NCBI GenBank assembly: GCA_026396415.1
Contig: JAPLWX010000037.1
Span: 1-43,398 of the forward strand
DNA length: 43,398 bases
Direction of reading: 5' to 3'
Origin: Microcaldota archaeon
Lineage (GTDB): Archaea; Micrarchaeota; Micrarchaeia; Anstonellales; Anstonellaceae
Shown here: one piece after another, positions 23,743 through 31,947 of the stretch
Numbering within the stretch: position 1 is the first letter of the stretch
Layout of the letters: every line of letters begins with the position of its first letter
Program-made: the position numbers and the translations under genes
Notes under the pieces: model-generated
Databases searched by the model: none
Told to the model about the DNA's origin: nothing
Seen by the model: only the letters and a program-made list of their open reading frames with translations

Positions 23743-24474
23743 ATGGCAGACAAAAACAAGGTTGAGGGAAAATTCATCGAGGACGCCATCACGCGCTACC
23801 GCGTGAGCAAGTTCCTCGAGACCGAGCTTGACCGCGCGGGCTTCTCCCGCGTGGACATCCAGCGCACGCCCATGGTCACCAGAATCGCGGTCGAGGTGAC
23901 CAACCCCGGGCGCGTGATTGGCAAGCGCGGCAAGAGCATACAGGACCTCACCGACGCAATCACCCGGGAATTCAAGATTGAGAACCCGCAGATATCGGTT
24001 GTGGAATCCGCCAACCAGAACCTCGAGCCCCGCCTCGTGGCAAAAAAGATATGCCGCTTCATAGAGATGGGCAAGAAAATACGCGCAATCCTCCATGCGT
24101 CGCTCCGCGACATCATGGGCGCAGGCGCGCTTGGCGCCGAAATCGTGGCATCGGGCAAGGTCGCGGCGAAAGGCGGCAGGAGCAAGCGATTCCGCCTCAT
24201 GGCGGGCTACATCCCCAAGGCGGGAGAGCCGGCGCGCCTTGTGGCAAGGAGCCACGTAACGGCGTATCCCAAGTCGGGCGCAATCGGAGTGCTTGTAAGG
24301 ATAGTGCTTCCCGGGACCGAGTTCCCTGACAAGGTGTCGGGCTCCAAGCCCGAGCTTGCGAAAGTCATCATGGCTGCCGACGACGTGTCGGCTGCAACGC
24401 CCCTCGAGGCGGTGCAGAAAAAGACGTTCGCGCCCCTGAAGAAGCGCAAGCCCATGCAGAGGCACAGAAGGTAA
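23743..24474 (+). CDS. rps3: Ribosomal protein uS3
   Basis: 243 residues; mRNA entry-channel protein with an N-terminal KH domain (VTNPGRVIGKRGKSIQDLTD is the GxxG loop) and a C-terminal domain (FRLMAGYIPKAGEPARLVAR, GVLVRIVLPGTEFPDKV). GAGTGACTAA precedes the ATG, very like the site before uS5. Confidence 0.95.
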   Translation: MADKNKVEGKFIEDAITRYRVSKFLETELDRAGFSRVDIQRTPMVTRIAVEVTNPGRVIGKRGKSIQDLTDAITREFKIENPQISVVESANQNLEPRLVAKKICRFIEMGKKIRAILHASLRDIMGAGALGAEIVASGKVAAKGGRSKRFRLMAGYIPKAGEPARLVARSHVTAYPKSGAIGVLVRIVLPGTEFPDKVSGSKPELAKVIMAADDVSAATPLEAVQKKTFAPLKKRKPMQRHRR

Positions 24475-24478
24475 TCCC

Positions 24479-24739
24479 ATGGCAATCATAAAGAAAGGCA
24501 AAATCCGGGAAATGTCCGATTCCGAGCTGTCAGCCAAGCTCTTCGAGTTCCAGAAGGAGCTCAACTCCGAGCGGGGCAAGCTCGCATCCGGCGGAAGGAC
24601 TTCCAACCCGGGGAAAATCAGCGAGCTTCGCCGCTCGGTTGCGCGCGTGCTCACAATCATCCAGGAGAGGAAGCTTGGAATCCGCGTTAATGCGCCATCC
24701 GTTAAAACGGAGGCGAAAAAGACAGAGGAAAAAAAGTGA
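24479..24739 (+). CDS. rpl29: Ribosomal protein uL29
   Basis: 86 residues, a helical hairpin at the tunnel exit: REMSDSELSAKLFEFQKELN, then SELRRSVARVLTIIQERKL. A short charged tail rich in Lys and Glu follows. It starts 4 bases after the uS3 stop. Confidence 0.92.
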   Translation: MAIIKKGKIREMSDSELSAKLFEFQKELNSERGKLASGGRTSNPGKISELRRSVARVLTIIQERKLGIRVNAPSVKTEAKKTEEKK

Positions 24740-24751
24740 GGTGAAATTGGT

Positions 24752-25069
24752 TTGGTCGAAATATGTCAAAAATGCGGGCTGATGAAGGAACTGTGCGCGT
24801 GCGACATCCTCGAAAAGGAGGAAACGCAGCGCATACGCGTCTTTGCCACCAAGAAGAAATTCCGAAAGCTGATGACCGTTGTCGAAGGAATCGACAAGGG
24901 CAAGCTTGACGAAACCGGCCGCGAACTCAAGCAGAAGCTTGCGTGCGGCGGGACGGTGAAGGAGGGCGTGATAATCCTTCAGGGGGACCACAGGCGGAAG
25001 ATGAAGAAGCTTCTCTCCGACGCTGGCTATCCCCTTGAAAGCATCACTGTCCTGGAAGGCATCCAGTAG
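24752..25069 (+). CDS. Translation initiation factor aIF1 (SUI1 family)
   Basis: 105 residues; helps select the start codon on the small subunit. The SUI1 core is IRVFATKKKFRKLMTVVEGI, then LKQKLACGGTVKEGVIILQG and LSDAGYPLESITVLEG. The N-terminus has a Cys cluster (C-x2-C-x6-C-x-C) typical of many archaeal members. It starts at TTG 24752 behind GAGGTGAAA; there is no ATG in frame near it. Confidence 0.93.
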   Translation: MVEICQKCGLMKELCACDILEKEETQRIRVFATKKKFRKLMTVVEGIDKGKLDETGRELKQKLACGGTVKEGVIILQGDHRRKMKKLLSDAGYPLESITVLEGIQ

Positions 25070-25078
25070 GCGGTCCGC

Positions 25079-25348
25079 ATGATAACTGCAGAAAACCTGA
25101 GGCTCCACGAGCTCATCGGGCTTCATGCAAAAGTGGCAGAAAGCCTCTCGGTTCCCCATAAGGGGATTCGCGGGCTTGTAGTCGACGAAACGAAAAACAC
25201 GCTTGTGATCCGGGCTGGAAAGGAGGAGAAAATCGTCCCGAAAAAGGGGAGCGTTTTCCTCTTCACCCTTCCAGGCAGGGAAAAAGTGCGGCTGGAGGGC
25301 GACAAAATCGCATACCGGCCCTATGACCGCCCGAAGAAACTGAGGTAA
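25079..25348 (+). CDS. rnp1: RNase P protein component 1 (Rpp29/Pop4)
   Basis: 89 residues; protein subunit of archaeal RNase P, which trims tRNA 5' ends. The Sm-like barrel motifs are ELIGLHAKVAESLSVPHKGI, RGLVVDETKNTLVI and IVPKKGSVFLFTLP, ending IAYRPYDRPKKLR. Its position between SUI1 and uS17 is the conserved archaeal one. Confidence 0.93.
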   Translation: MITAENLRLHELIGLHAKVAESLSVPHKGIRGLVVDETKNTLVIRAGKEEKIVPKKGSVFLFTLPGREKVRLEGDKIAYRPYDRPKKLR

Positions 25349-25353
25349 TGTTT

Positions 25354-25761
25354 ATGGCAATCGATTCAGGAAGGAAAGGCGAGCTGTCCACCCGCGGGCA
25401 CATCAGGGTGGGCACAGTGGTGTCGGACCGCTCAAAAAAGACAGTTGTGGTGGAGTCGGACACGCTTGACTACTTCCCCAAGTACCGCCGCTCGGCAAGA
25501 AGCAAAAGCCGCCTGCACGCGCACAACCCGGATGCCATGGGGGCAAAGCTAGGGGACATCGTGGAGGCTGCTGAATGCCGCAAAATATCGAAGACAAAGG
25601 CTTGGATAGTCACAAGGATAATCACAAAGGCAAAAACCACTGTGCTCCAGGCAAGGGGGGGCAAGTCGCTTGACGTCGAGGCGGAGCGCCTCAGGAAGGC
25701 TGCGGTGAAGCGGGCAGAGCTTCCGCCGCCTACGCCTGCAAAGGAGGCAAAGCCGGAATGA
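25354..25761 (+). CDS. rps17: Ribosomal protein uS17
   Basis: 135 residues; primary 16S-binding OB-fold protein. Core: RGHIRVGTVVSDRSKKTVVV, HAHNPDAMGAKLGDIVEAAE, CRKISKTKAWIV. A C-terminal extension rich in Ala/Lys/Pro follows. ATG 25354 is preferred over ATG 25348 because GAGGTA then lies at the right distance; the earlier ATG overlaps the rnp1 stop region. Confidence 0.93.
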   Translation: MAIDSGRKGELSTRGHIRVGTVVSDRSKKTVVVESDTLDYFPKYRRSARSKSRLHAHNPDAMGAKLGDIVEAAECRKISKTKAWIVTRIITKAKTTVLQARGGKSLDVEAERLRKAAVKRAELPPPTPAKEAKPE

Positions 25762-25847
25762 AACGGAATGAAGCCACAGATGGGAAGCGCAAAGCGGATG
25801 GAAAGGAAGAATGAAGCCCGCAAGGCAAATGGAATGAAGTTGATATT
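25762..25847 (+). repeat. uS17-uL14 spacer of repeated GGAATGAAG units
   Basis: GGAATGAA(A/G) occurs four times with variation (from about 25756, 25765, 25809, 25830), the first including the uS17 stop (GAA TGA). Between them AGATGGGAAG- and GGATGGAAAGG-like segments repeat. It appears to have grown by copying the gene's stop region. No ORF is seen. Confidence 0.5.
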
Positions 25848-26246
25848 ATGAAGGGACTCGGCAGCAGCGTAACAAAGGGGTTGCAGACAGGCTCCCGCCT
25901 CATCTGCAATGACAACTCCGGCGCAAAGATAGTGCAGATAATCGGCGTGAAGGGCGCAAAGGCAAAGCGCGCAATGTACCCGAAAGTCGGCGTGTCGGAC
26001 ATTGTCACGGTGGCGGTGAAAAAAGGTTCTGCCGCAATGAAGAAAAAAGTGCTCACCGCAGTGGTGGTCCGCCAGAGGCAAACCATCCGCCGCCCGAACG
26101 GAGTGCGCATTTCATTCGAGGACAACGCATGCGTCATCATAGACGACGCAGGCCTGCCTGTCGGCACCGAGATAAAAGGCGTAATCGCCCGCGAAGTGGC
26201 AACACGTTTCCCCAAAGTGGCGGCAATCGCAGCAGCAGTGGTTTGA
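25848..26246 (+). CDS. rpl14: Ribosomal protein uL14
   Basis: 132 residues; lies at the subunit interface near the sarcin-ricin loop. Core: GSRLICNDNSGAKIVQIIGV, VGVSDIVTVAVKKGS, KVLTAVVVRQRQTIRRPNG, ISFEDNACVIIDDAG and GTEIKGVIAREV. GTTGATATT precedes the ATG. Confidence 0.95.
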   Translation: MKGLGSSVTKGLQTGSRLICNDNSGAKIVQIIGVKGAKAKRAMYPKVGVSDIVTVAVKKGSAAMKKKVLTAVVVRQRQTIRRPNGVRISFEDNACVIIDDAGLPVGTEIKGVIAREVATRFPKVAAIAAAVV

Positions 26247-26256
26247 GTTGATATTT

Positions 26257-26721
26257 ATGACAACGGCAAGCAACAACTCCGTGCAAGGAAGGAAGCAGCG
26301 CAAGTACCGCTACACCGCCGCGAACCACCTGCGCAGGAAAATGGTATTCGTGCACATTGGCAAGGAGCTTCGCGCCAAGCTTGGAACCGCCCGCAGGAGC
26401 ATCCAGCCGCACAAGGGCGACAAGGCAAAGGTGCTGCGCGGGGACCACAGGGGCCACACCGGGAAAATATTCGAGGTGGACCTTTCCGCCCTCAAAATAT
26501 ATGTCGAAGGCGCAAACTCACGCACCGCAAAGGGCGTGGAAAAGCTGGTGGCGCTCGACCCGTCCAACCTCGTGATTCTCGAGGGCGAGTTCGTGAAGGA
26601 CCGCCTGGCTGCGCTTAACCGCTCGCCGACGGCAGTTTTGCGAGGCAAAACTGCGCCCATTGGAGCCCAAGGCTCCAATCGGGAATTGAAAGCAAGCGCA
26701 TCTGCGCCCAAGAAGCAATAA
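26257..26721 (+). CDS. rpl24: Ribosomal protein uL24 with hairpin-bearing C-terminal extension
   Basis: 154 residues; early assembly protein with a KOW motif (QPHKGDKAKVLRGDHRGHTG then KIFEVDLS). The N-terminal part RKYRYTAANHLRRKMVFVHI is archaeal/eukaryotic type. The C-terminal 30 residues (from TAVLRGKTAPIGAQGSN onward) are encoded by two perfect DNA hairpins (26632-26679) and look like an insertion rather than conserved protein. TTGATATTT precedes ATG 26257. Confidence 0.93.
   Translation: MTTASNNSVQGRKQRKYRYTAANHLRRKMVFVHIGKELRAKLGTARRSIQPHKGDKAKVLRGDHRGHTGKIFEVDLSALKIYVEGANSRTAKGVEKLVALDPSNLVILEGEFVKDRLAALNRSPTAVLRGKTAPIGAQGSNRELKASASAPKKQ
26632..26679. repeat. Two adjacent hairpins inside the 3' end of the uL24 gene
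   Basis: GCAGTTTTGC-GAG-GCAAAACTGC (26632-26654) and ATTGGAGCC-CAA-GGCTCCAAT (26659-26679) are perfect stems of 10 and 9 bp with 3-base loops, 4 bases apart. They stay in frame, encoding the non-conserved tail. Confidence 0.88.
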
Positions 26722-26740
26722 TCAGATATGAGTTGATACC

Positions 26741-27439
26741 ATGTCCAAAAAAGGAGGCTCCAACCATTTTGTCCGCATGCGCGCCAGCAAGAACATAGGC
26801 GTGATCAGCCGCAAGAAGGTAAAGTGGCTGCTCGCACCGGCGCCAGGCACGCACAAGAAGTCCGAAAGCATCTCGGCAGGCGTGCTATTGCGCGACGTGC
26901 TTGGCAGGGCATCCTCCATCCACGAGGTCAAGAGGATACTCCGCACGGGCGGGCTTCTGATTGACGGCAAGAAAATCAGCGAGCCCAAATACCCCGTAGG
27001 GGTGATGGACATAATCTCCGAGCCCGCGGAAAAGAAGGCCTACCGCATGTCGCTTGACAGCGCCCGCCTCGTCCCCAAGGAAGTGAAGGGCGAGGCTGCC
27101 ACCCGCAAGTACCTCAAGGTGACCGGCAAGAACACTGCCAAGGGCGGGAAAATCACCATCGCATTCCATGACGGCAGGAACCAGTTCGGCGACAAGCACA
27201 TCGGCACCGGCGACACCTGCGTGTTCTCAATCCCGGGCTTCAAGCTCCTCTCGCACATCAAGCTGGCGCCCGGAGTAACATGCTTGGTGATGAAGGGAAA
27301 GCACATGGGCGAAGTGGCAAAGCTCGAAAAGATCATAGAGAGGCCAGGCTCGCACGACACCGAAGCGCACCTGACTGGCGCAAGCGGGGAATTCATAACG
27401 GTGAGGAAATACCTGTTCGCAGTGGACGGGAATTACTGA
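26741..27439 (+). CDS. rps4e: Ribosomal protein eS4
   Basis: 232 residues; archaeal/eukaryotic small-subunit protein with S4-like and KOW domains. Key segments: NHFVRMRASKNIGVISRKKV, LLAPAPGTHKKSESISAGVL, KRILRTGGLLIDGKKISEPK, and the KOW-like VMKGKHMGEVAKLEKI. GTTGATACC precedes the ATG. Confidence 0.95.
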   Translation: MSKKGGSNHFVRMRASKNIGVISRKKVKWLLAPAPGTHKKSESISAGVLLRDVLGRASSIHEVKRILRTGGLLIDGKKISEPKYPVGVMDIISEPAEKKAYRMSLDSARLVPKEVKGEAATRKYLKVTGKNTAKGGKITIAFHDGRNQFGDKHIGTGDTCVFSIPGFKLLSHIKLAPGVTCLVMKGKHMGEVAKLEKIIERPGSHDTEAHLTGASGEFITVRKYLFAVDGNY

Positions 27440-27470
27440 ATTGCAGATCATGTTTGATAGGTGAAAAGGA

Positions 27471-27980
27471 ATGGAAAACAAGATGAAGGAAATCGTGATT
27501 GACAAAGTCACGCTCAACATCGGGGTCGGCAAGGCCGGCCAGGAGCTTGAGAACGCCAAGACCCTGCTTCAGCGCCTCTCCGGCGCAAAGGCAGTGCCCA
27601 CCCACGCCAAGTCCCGAAACCCGGTTTTCCGCATCAAGAAGGGGGACATCATCGGCACCAAGGCAACGCTTCGCCGTGCGATGGCCTTCGAGTTCCTGAA
27701 GAAGGCGCTCAAGGTCAAGACGTTCACGCTTCCTTCGCGCTCCTTTGACAAGGAGGGCAATTTCTCGTTCGGCGTCCCGGAATACATCGAATTCCCCGGG
27801 GCGAAATACGACCCGCAGATTGGGATGATGGGCTTTGACGTCTGCGTGACTTTGCGCCGCCGCGGATTCCGCGTGGCAAGGCGCCGCCACGCAAAAGGCA
27901 GGCTCGGCGGGAGCCACAGGCTCACGCAGGAGGACGGGATTGCATTCGCAAAGGAAGCGCTCTCGATAAGCGTGGAATGA
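27471..27980 (+). CDS. rpl5: Ribosomal protein uL5
   Basis: 169 residues; central-protuberance protein contacting 5S RNA and P-site tRNA. Shows KVTLNIGVGKAGQELENAKT, then KAVPTHAKSRNPVFRIKKGD and DFxVxxxRPGxRVxxR-type FDVCVTLRRRGFRVARRR. AGGTGAAAAGGA precedes the ATG. Confidence 0.95.
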   Translation: MENKMKEIVIDKVTLNIGVGKAGQELENAKTLLQRLSGAKAVPTHAKSRNPVFRIKKGDIIGTKATLRRAMAFEFLKKALKVKTFTLPSRSFDKEGNFSFGVPEYIEFPGAKYDPQIGMMGFDVCVTLRRRGFRVARRRHAKGRLGGSHRLTQEDGIAFAKEALSISVE

Positions 27981-28013
27981 AAAAGGAAAAACTCCTGATA
28001 AAGAGGTTTTGAA

Positions 28014-28196
28014 TTGGCAGAAAAAGAGAAGAACAGGAAAAAGGGCGTGCCCCTCGAGCACAAGTTCCAGGGCAAGGGCATGCGCAAATGCCGCTTCTGC
28101 GGCACGGCGCGCGGACTCATACGCTCCTATGGCCTGCGCATCTGCAGGCGCTGCTTCCGTGAGGTCGGCGAAGAGGTCGGCTTCAGGAAATACTGA
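28014..28196 (+). CDS. rps14: Ribosomal protein uS14 (zinc-binding type)
   Basis: 60 residues; the zinc site is CRFCG...CRRC (C-x2-C-x15-C-x2-C pattern), within [23 protein letters not shown] 28014 is the start behind GAGGTTTTGAA; no ATG is available before the conserved region. Confidence 0.93.
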   Translation: MAEKEKNRKKGVPLEHKFQGKGMRKCRFCGTARGLIRSYGLRICRRCFREVGEEVGFRKY

Positions 28197-28204
28197 GGGA
28201 TTAT

Positions 28205-28591
28205 ATGGCAAACGACCCACTCGCAGACGCGCTGAATTCAATCAAGACACATGAAATGTTCTCCAAGCAGTCCTGCGAAGTCAAGCCCAGCAAGCTCGTG
28301 CGCGAGACTTTGAAGATACTCCAGCGCAAGGGCTTCATCGGCGACTTCGAATTCGTGGACGACGGCAGGAACGGCTACTTCAGCGTCAAGCTGCTGGGCC
28401 GCGTGAACGAGTGCGGCGCGGTCAAGCCCCGCTTCGCCGTGAAGAACAGCGAATGGAACGAGTGGGAGCAGAAGTACCTGCCGGGCGCGGGCTTCGGCAT
28501 GTTCATAGTCTCCACGCCAAACGGGCTGATGACGAATGAGGAAGCAAAGGAAAACGGGCTGGGCGGAAGGCTCATCGCGTTCGTTTACTGA
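28205..28591 (+). CDS. rps8: Ribosomal protein uS8
   Basis: 128 residues; central 16S-binding protein. Shows DPLADALNSIKTHEM, VKPSKLVRETLKILQRKGFI and the C-terminal GFGMFIVSTPNGLMTNEEAK. Its TGA overlaps the uL6 ATG by one base, implying translational coupling. Confidence 0.95.
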   Translation: MANDPLADALNSIKTHEMFSKQSCEVKPSKLVRETLKILQRKGFIGDFEFVDDGRNGYFSVKLLGRVNECGAVKPRFAVKNSEWNEWEQKYLPGAGFGMFIVSTPNGLMTNEEAKENGLGGRLIAFVY

Positions 28592-29115
28592 TGAAGTTCG
28601 ATGGAATGCAAAATGTCAAGGTTGATGGGATGAAAATACCGGAAGGAACGAAAATTTCAGCGGCAGGAAGCTCGGTCACGGTGAGCGGCGCCAAGGGCAC
28701 GCTTGTCCGCGATTTTTCCCACCCGGACGTACAGATTTCCGTGAAGGGTGGCGAAATCGAGGTGGCAGGCCCGCTCGTGATGGTGAACACCGTTGCGGCG
28801 CACATCAGGAACATGGCAGTGGGCGTCACCAATGGCTACAGCAAGAAGGTCAAGATACTTTTCTCCCACTTCCCGATAACCGTGGAAATAAAGGGAAGGG
28901 AAATGTTCGTAAAGAACTTCCTTGGCGAGAAGCAGCCCCGCCGCCTGCGGATAATGGGCGATGTGAAGGTGGAGGCAAAGGGGCAGGAAGTCACGATTAG
29001 CGGCATATCAAAAGACGATGTCGGGCAGACGTTCGCCAACATAAAGTCAGCGACAAAAATCCGCAACCGCGACTCCCGTGTTTTCCAGGACGGGTTTTAC
29101 GAGGTAGCGGAATAG
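28591..29115 (+). CDS. rpl6: Ribosomal protein uL6
   Basis: 174 residues; binds near the factor-binding stalk. Two similar alpha/beta repeats: EIEVAGPLVMVNTVAAHIRN then GVTNGYSKKVKILFSHFPIT, and FLGEKQPRRLRIMGDVKVEA. Start ATG overlaps the uS8 stop (TGATG). Confidence 0.94.
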   Translation: MKFDGMQNVKVDGMKIPEGTKISAAGSSVTVSGAKGTLVRDFSHPDVQISVKGGEIEVAGPLVMVNTVAAHIRNMAVGVTNGYSKKVKILFSHFPITVEIKGREMFVKNFLGEKQPRRLRIMGDVKVEAKGQEVTISGISKDDVGQTFANIKSATKIRNRDSRVFQDGFYEVAE

Positions 29116-29125
29116 AGTGGTTATC

Positions 29126-29689
29126 ATGGCAATCAAAAAGAGAAAGCACCCGCAGTTCCTCCGCCCCAACTACGGGCGCTCAAGCCGCAGCAGGATAAAG
29201 ATTGCATGGCGCCGCCCGCGCGGCATTGACAACAAGAAGCGCCTCAAGATAAAGTACATGGGGGAATCGCCCTCCATCGGCTACCGCCAGCCAAAGGCGA
29301 TCCGGTACCACCACCCGCACGGGCTTCCCGAAGTGCTCGTCCAGACGCCTGACGACCTCAAAGGGCTCAAGAACGTCGTCATCCGCATAGCGGGAAGCGT
29401 GGGCCGCCTCAAGCGCGCGGCAATAGAAAAGCTTGCAGCCTCCATGGCCCTCCACGTGGTATACATCAAGAAATACGCTCCAATGGTAAAGCGCATCGAG
29501 AAGAAGGACAGGAAAAAAGCCGCGGAAGCCGCGAAGAAGGCAGAGCCTGAGAAAAAGTCGCCTGAGGGCGAGGCAAAGAAGGACGCCACCAAGGCATCCC
29601 CGACACTAGAGTCCACCTCCAAAATGTCCTCGCAGGCAGTCTCGCAGGCGCAGCAGAGCCAGCAGCACAGGCACGACAAGCAGATTTGA
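29126..29689 (+). CDS. rpl32e: Ribosomal protein eL32 with low-complexity tail
   Basis: 187 residues; conserved part HPQFLRPNYGRSSRSRIKIA, RRPRGIDNKKRLKIKYMGES, SIGYRQPKAIRYHHPHGLPE. From about residue 125 a tail rich in Lys, Ala, Glu, then Ser, Gln and His follows, longer than the family norm. GTGGTTATC precedes ATG 29126. Confidence 0.93.
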   Translation: MAIKKRKHPQFLRPNYGRSSRSRIKIAWRRPRGIDNKKRLKIKYMGESPSIGYRQPKAIRYHHPHGLPEVLVQTPDDLKGLKNVVIRIAGSVGRLKRAAIEKLAASMALHVVYIKKYAPMVKRIEKKDRKKAAEAAKKAEPEKKSPEGEAKKDATKASPTLESTSKMSSQAVSQAQQSQQHRHDKQI

Positions 29690-29699
29690 TGTGATATTG

Positions 29700-30152
29700 A
29701 TGGCAACCAACACAGTTCGAAGGATCGCGTCCGGAATGCTCGGGGTGGGCGAGTCCAAGGTGCGCTTCAAGGCCGACTCGATAAAGAAAATCGAGGAGGC
29801 GCTCACCCGCGAGGACATCCGCACGCTCATCAAGGACGGCGTGGTCTACAAGCTCCACCCGCGCGGCGTATCGCGCGTGCGCGGGAACGCAAAGCGCGCC
29901 CAGAAGAAAAAGGGAAGGCGCGGCGGGATGGGAAGCCGCAGGGGCACGCCATCGGCGCGGCTCGACAGCAAGGACGCGTGGATTGCCAAGGTGCGCTCTC
30001 AGAGGCGCATACTCGCAGGGCTCGTGTCCTCAAAGAAAATCACCGACCCCAAGGTGTACCGCAAGCTTTACCTCATGGTAAAGGGCAACGCCTTCAAGAG
30101 CGTCAAGATAATGGAGACGTACATCAGCGACAACAAGCTCATGGTGAAGTAA
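29700..30152 (+). CDS. rpl19e: Ribosomal protein eL19
   Basis: 150 residues; helical protein: RRIASGMLGVGESKVRFKAD, VYKLHPRGVSRVRGNAKRA, the Arg/Lys/Gly-rich KKKGRRGGMGSRRGTPSARL, then WIAKVRSQRRILAGLVSSKK. GTGATATTG precedes ATG 29700; the in-frame GTG (29691) is read as ribosome site. Confidence 0.94.
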   Translation: MATNTVRRIASGMLGVGESKVRFKADSIKKIEEALTREDIRTLIKDGVVYKLHPRGVSRVRGNAKRAQKKKGRRGGMGSRRGTPSARLDSKDAWIAKVRSQRRILAGLVSSKKITDPKVYRKLYLMVKGNAFKSVKIMETYISDNKLMVK

Positions 30153-30181
30153 GGCAAACCAAGCATTTGTGATGTGATATT

Positions 30182-30766
30182 GTGAGCAAAGCAACAGGCC
30201 CTGTATACAAAGTGGCGTTCCGCCGCAGGCGCAAGAACCTGACCAACTACGCCAAGCGCCTCGCGCTTGTGAAGGGCAATGTGCCGCGCCTTGTGGTGCG
30301 CAAATCCTCGACAGGCGTGCTTGTCCAGTTCGTGAACTTTTCTGCCAAGGGGGACACGGTGCTGGCATCTGTGCACTCCCGCTCGCTTGCGAAATACGGC
30401 TGGGCGCCCCGCTGCAACGCGCCGACCGCCTATCTCTGCGGGCTGCTTGCGGGGAAGATGGCAAAAAAGAAAGGCGCATCCGATTTCATTCTGGACGCGG
30501 GCATGCAGACGCCCTCCAAGGGCGCGACCATGTTCGCCGCGCTGCGCGGCGCGCAGGACGCAGGGCTTTCCACAAACTACACGGACGAGATGATTCCCGA
30601 GGAGAGGGTGACGGGCGCAACCATCGAGGCGTATGCCAAAAAGCTCAAAAGCGATGCCCCCGCAAAGTACAGCCAGCTGTTCTCATCATACGCAAAGCAG
30701 GGCTTTGCGCCCGAAAATATGGTGGCAAATTTCAAGGCCGCCAAGGCAAAAATAGAAAGCGAATAA
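30182..30766 (+). CDS. rpl18: Ribosomal protein uL18
   Basis: 194 residues; binds 5S rRNA. Segments: YKVAFRRRRKNLTNYAKRLA, VPRLVVRKSSTGVLVQFVNF, TAYLCGLLAGKMAKKKGAS. It starts with GTG 30182 behind GTGATATT. Confidence 0.94.
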   Translation: MSKATGPVYKVAFRRRRKNLTNYAKRLALVKGNVPRLVVRKSSTGVLVQFVNFSAKGDTVLASVHSRSLAKYGWAPRCNAPTAYLCGLLAGKMAKKKGASDFILDAGMQTPSKGATMFAALRGAQDAGLSTNYTDEMIPEERVTGATIEAYAKKLKSDAPAKYSQLFSSYAKQGFAPENMVANFKAAKAKIESE

Positions 30767-30781
30767 ATTGACGGTGACTAA

Positions 30782-31486
30782 ATGGCAAGATTTGACAGGA
30801 ACAGGCGCTCCAGGCGCAGCGACGAGCCAAAGCCGGAATGGATCCCCAAGAGCGACATTGGCAGGCTGGTGAAATCCGGCCAGATAACCTCTGTCGAGGA
30901 AATCTTCTCCATGGGCAAGCCCATCCTCGAGAGCGGCATAATCGACCACCTCTACCCTGACATGGCGGAGGATACGCTCGAGGTGAAAAGCACGCAGCGG
31001 ATGACGGGGAACGGCAGGAAAATGCAGTTCCGCGCCATTGTGCTTGTGGGCGACAAGAAGGGCCACTTTGGCATCGGCGCAGGCAAGTCCGAAGAGGTCA
31101 AGCCTGCCATCGAATCCGCCATCAAGGACGCCAAGCGCAACATCATATCCGTGCCCTTCGGATGCGGCTCCTGGGAATCCGGCGCAGGATTCAGGAATTC
31201 CATCCCGATAGCAGTGAACGGAAGGGCGGGCAGTGTCCGCGTGCTTCTCAAGCCTGCCCCCCGCGGAGTGGGCCTGGCTGCAAACGACGTGGTGAAAAAG
31301 GTGCTTGCCGCCGCAGGGGTGAAGGACATCTGGAGCTTTTCCCGCGGCCACACAAGAAGCATCTACAACACCGCAATGGCGACGGCAAACGCGCTTGAGC
31401 AACTGAATACAATGAAGCTGTCCAAAGGCTGGGGCGGCGAAACCAAGCCGGAAACCGGCAAGCAGCCTGAAAAGGTGTCCTCATGA
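30782..31486 (+). CDS. rps5: Ribosomal protein uS5
   Basis: 234 residues; affects decoding accuracy. Double-stranded RNA-binding fold with VVGDxxGHxGxGxGK-type LVGDKKGHFGIGAGKSEEVK, GSVRVLLKPAPRGVGLAAND and DIWSFSRGHTRSIYNTAMAT. GGTGACTAA precedes the ATG. Its stop overlaps the uL30 start (31483). Confidence 0.95.
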   Translation: MARFDRNRRSRRSDEPKPEWIPKSDIGRLVKSGQITSVEEIFSMGKPILESGIIDHLYPDMAEDTLEVKSTQRMTGNGRKMQFRAIVLVGDKKGHFGIGAGKSEEVKPAIESAIKDAKRNIISVPFGCGSWESGAGFRNSIPIAVNGRAGSVRVLLKPAPRGVGLAANDVVKKVLAAAGVKDIWSFSRGHTRSIYNTAMATANALEQLNTMKLSKGWGGETKPETGKQPEKVSS

Positions 31487-31929
31487 GAATAGCAGTGATA
31501 CGCCTCAAGGGAAAGCGCGGGATTACCCCCAAGGTGAAGGCGACTTTCGTCTCATTGAACCTCAACCGCCTCCACACCTGCACGCTCCTTCCTGACACCG
31601 ATGGCTTCCGCGGCATGGTGCAGGCATGCAAGGACTCTGTTTCCTTCGGGCCAGTCGACGAGCAGGCAATCGAGATGCTTCTCATCCGGCGCGGCCTTGC
31701 GCGCGACGGCAAGAAGCTGTCTGCGACCATGTCGCCCGAGGCAATCGCAAAGCTTGCAAAGGAAATTTCCTCATCCGGCAAATCGCTTTCCGAGCACGCA
31801 ATCCTCCCGTTCTTCTTCCTCGCGCCGCCGCGCGGCGGATTCGACGGGGGCAGCAAGAAGTCGCCAGCGCCCTTTGGGCCGCTTGGCAGGAATGCGAAGA
31901 TAGGCGGGCTTCTCGCAAAAATGGCTTAA
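31483..31929 (+). CDS. rpl30: Ribosomal protein uL30
   Basis: 148 residues, the long archaeal form: AVIRLKGKRGITPKVKATFV, LNLNRLHTCTLLPDTDGFRG, and a C-terminal half unique to archaea and eukaryotes (LSEHAILPFFFLAPPRGGFD). ATGA overlap with uS5. Confidence 0.94.
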   Translation: MRIAVIRLKGKRGITPKVKATFVSLNLNRLHTCTLLPDTDGFRGMVQACKDSVSFGPVDEQAIEMLLIRRGLARDGKKLSATMSPEAIAKLAKEISSSGKSLSEHAILPFFFLAPPRGGFDGGSKKSPAPFGPLGRNAKIGGLLAKMA

Positions 31930-31947
31930 TGCTAGATGGTGTTTCAC

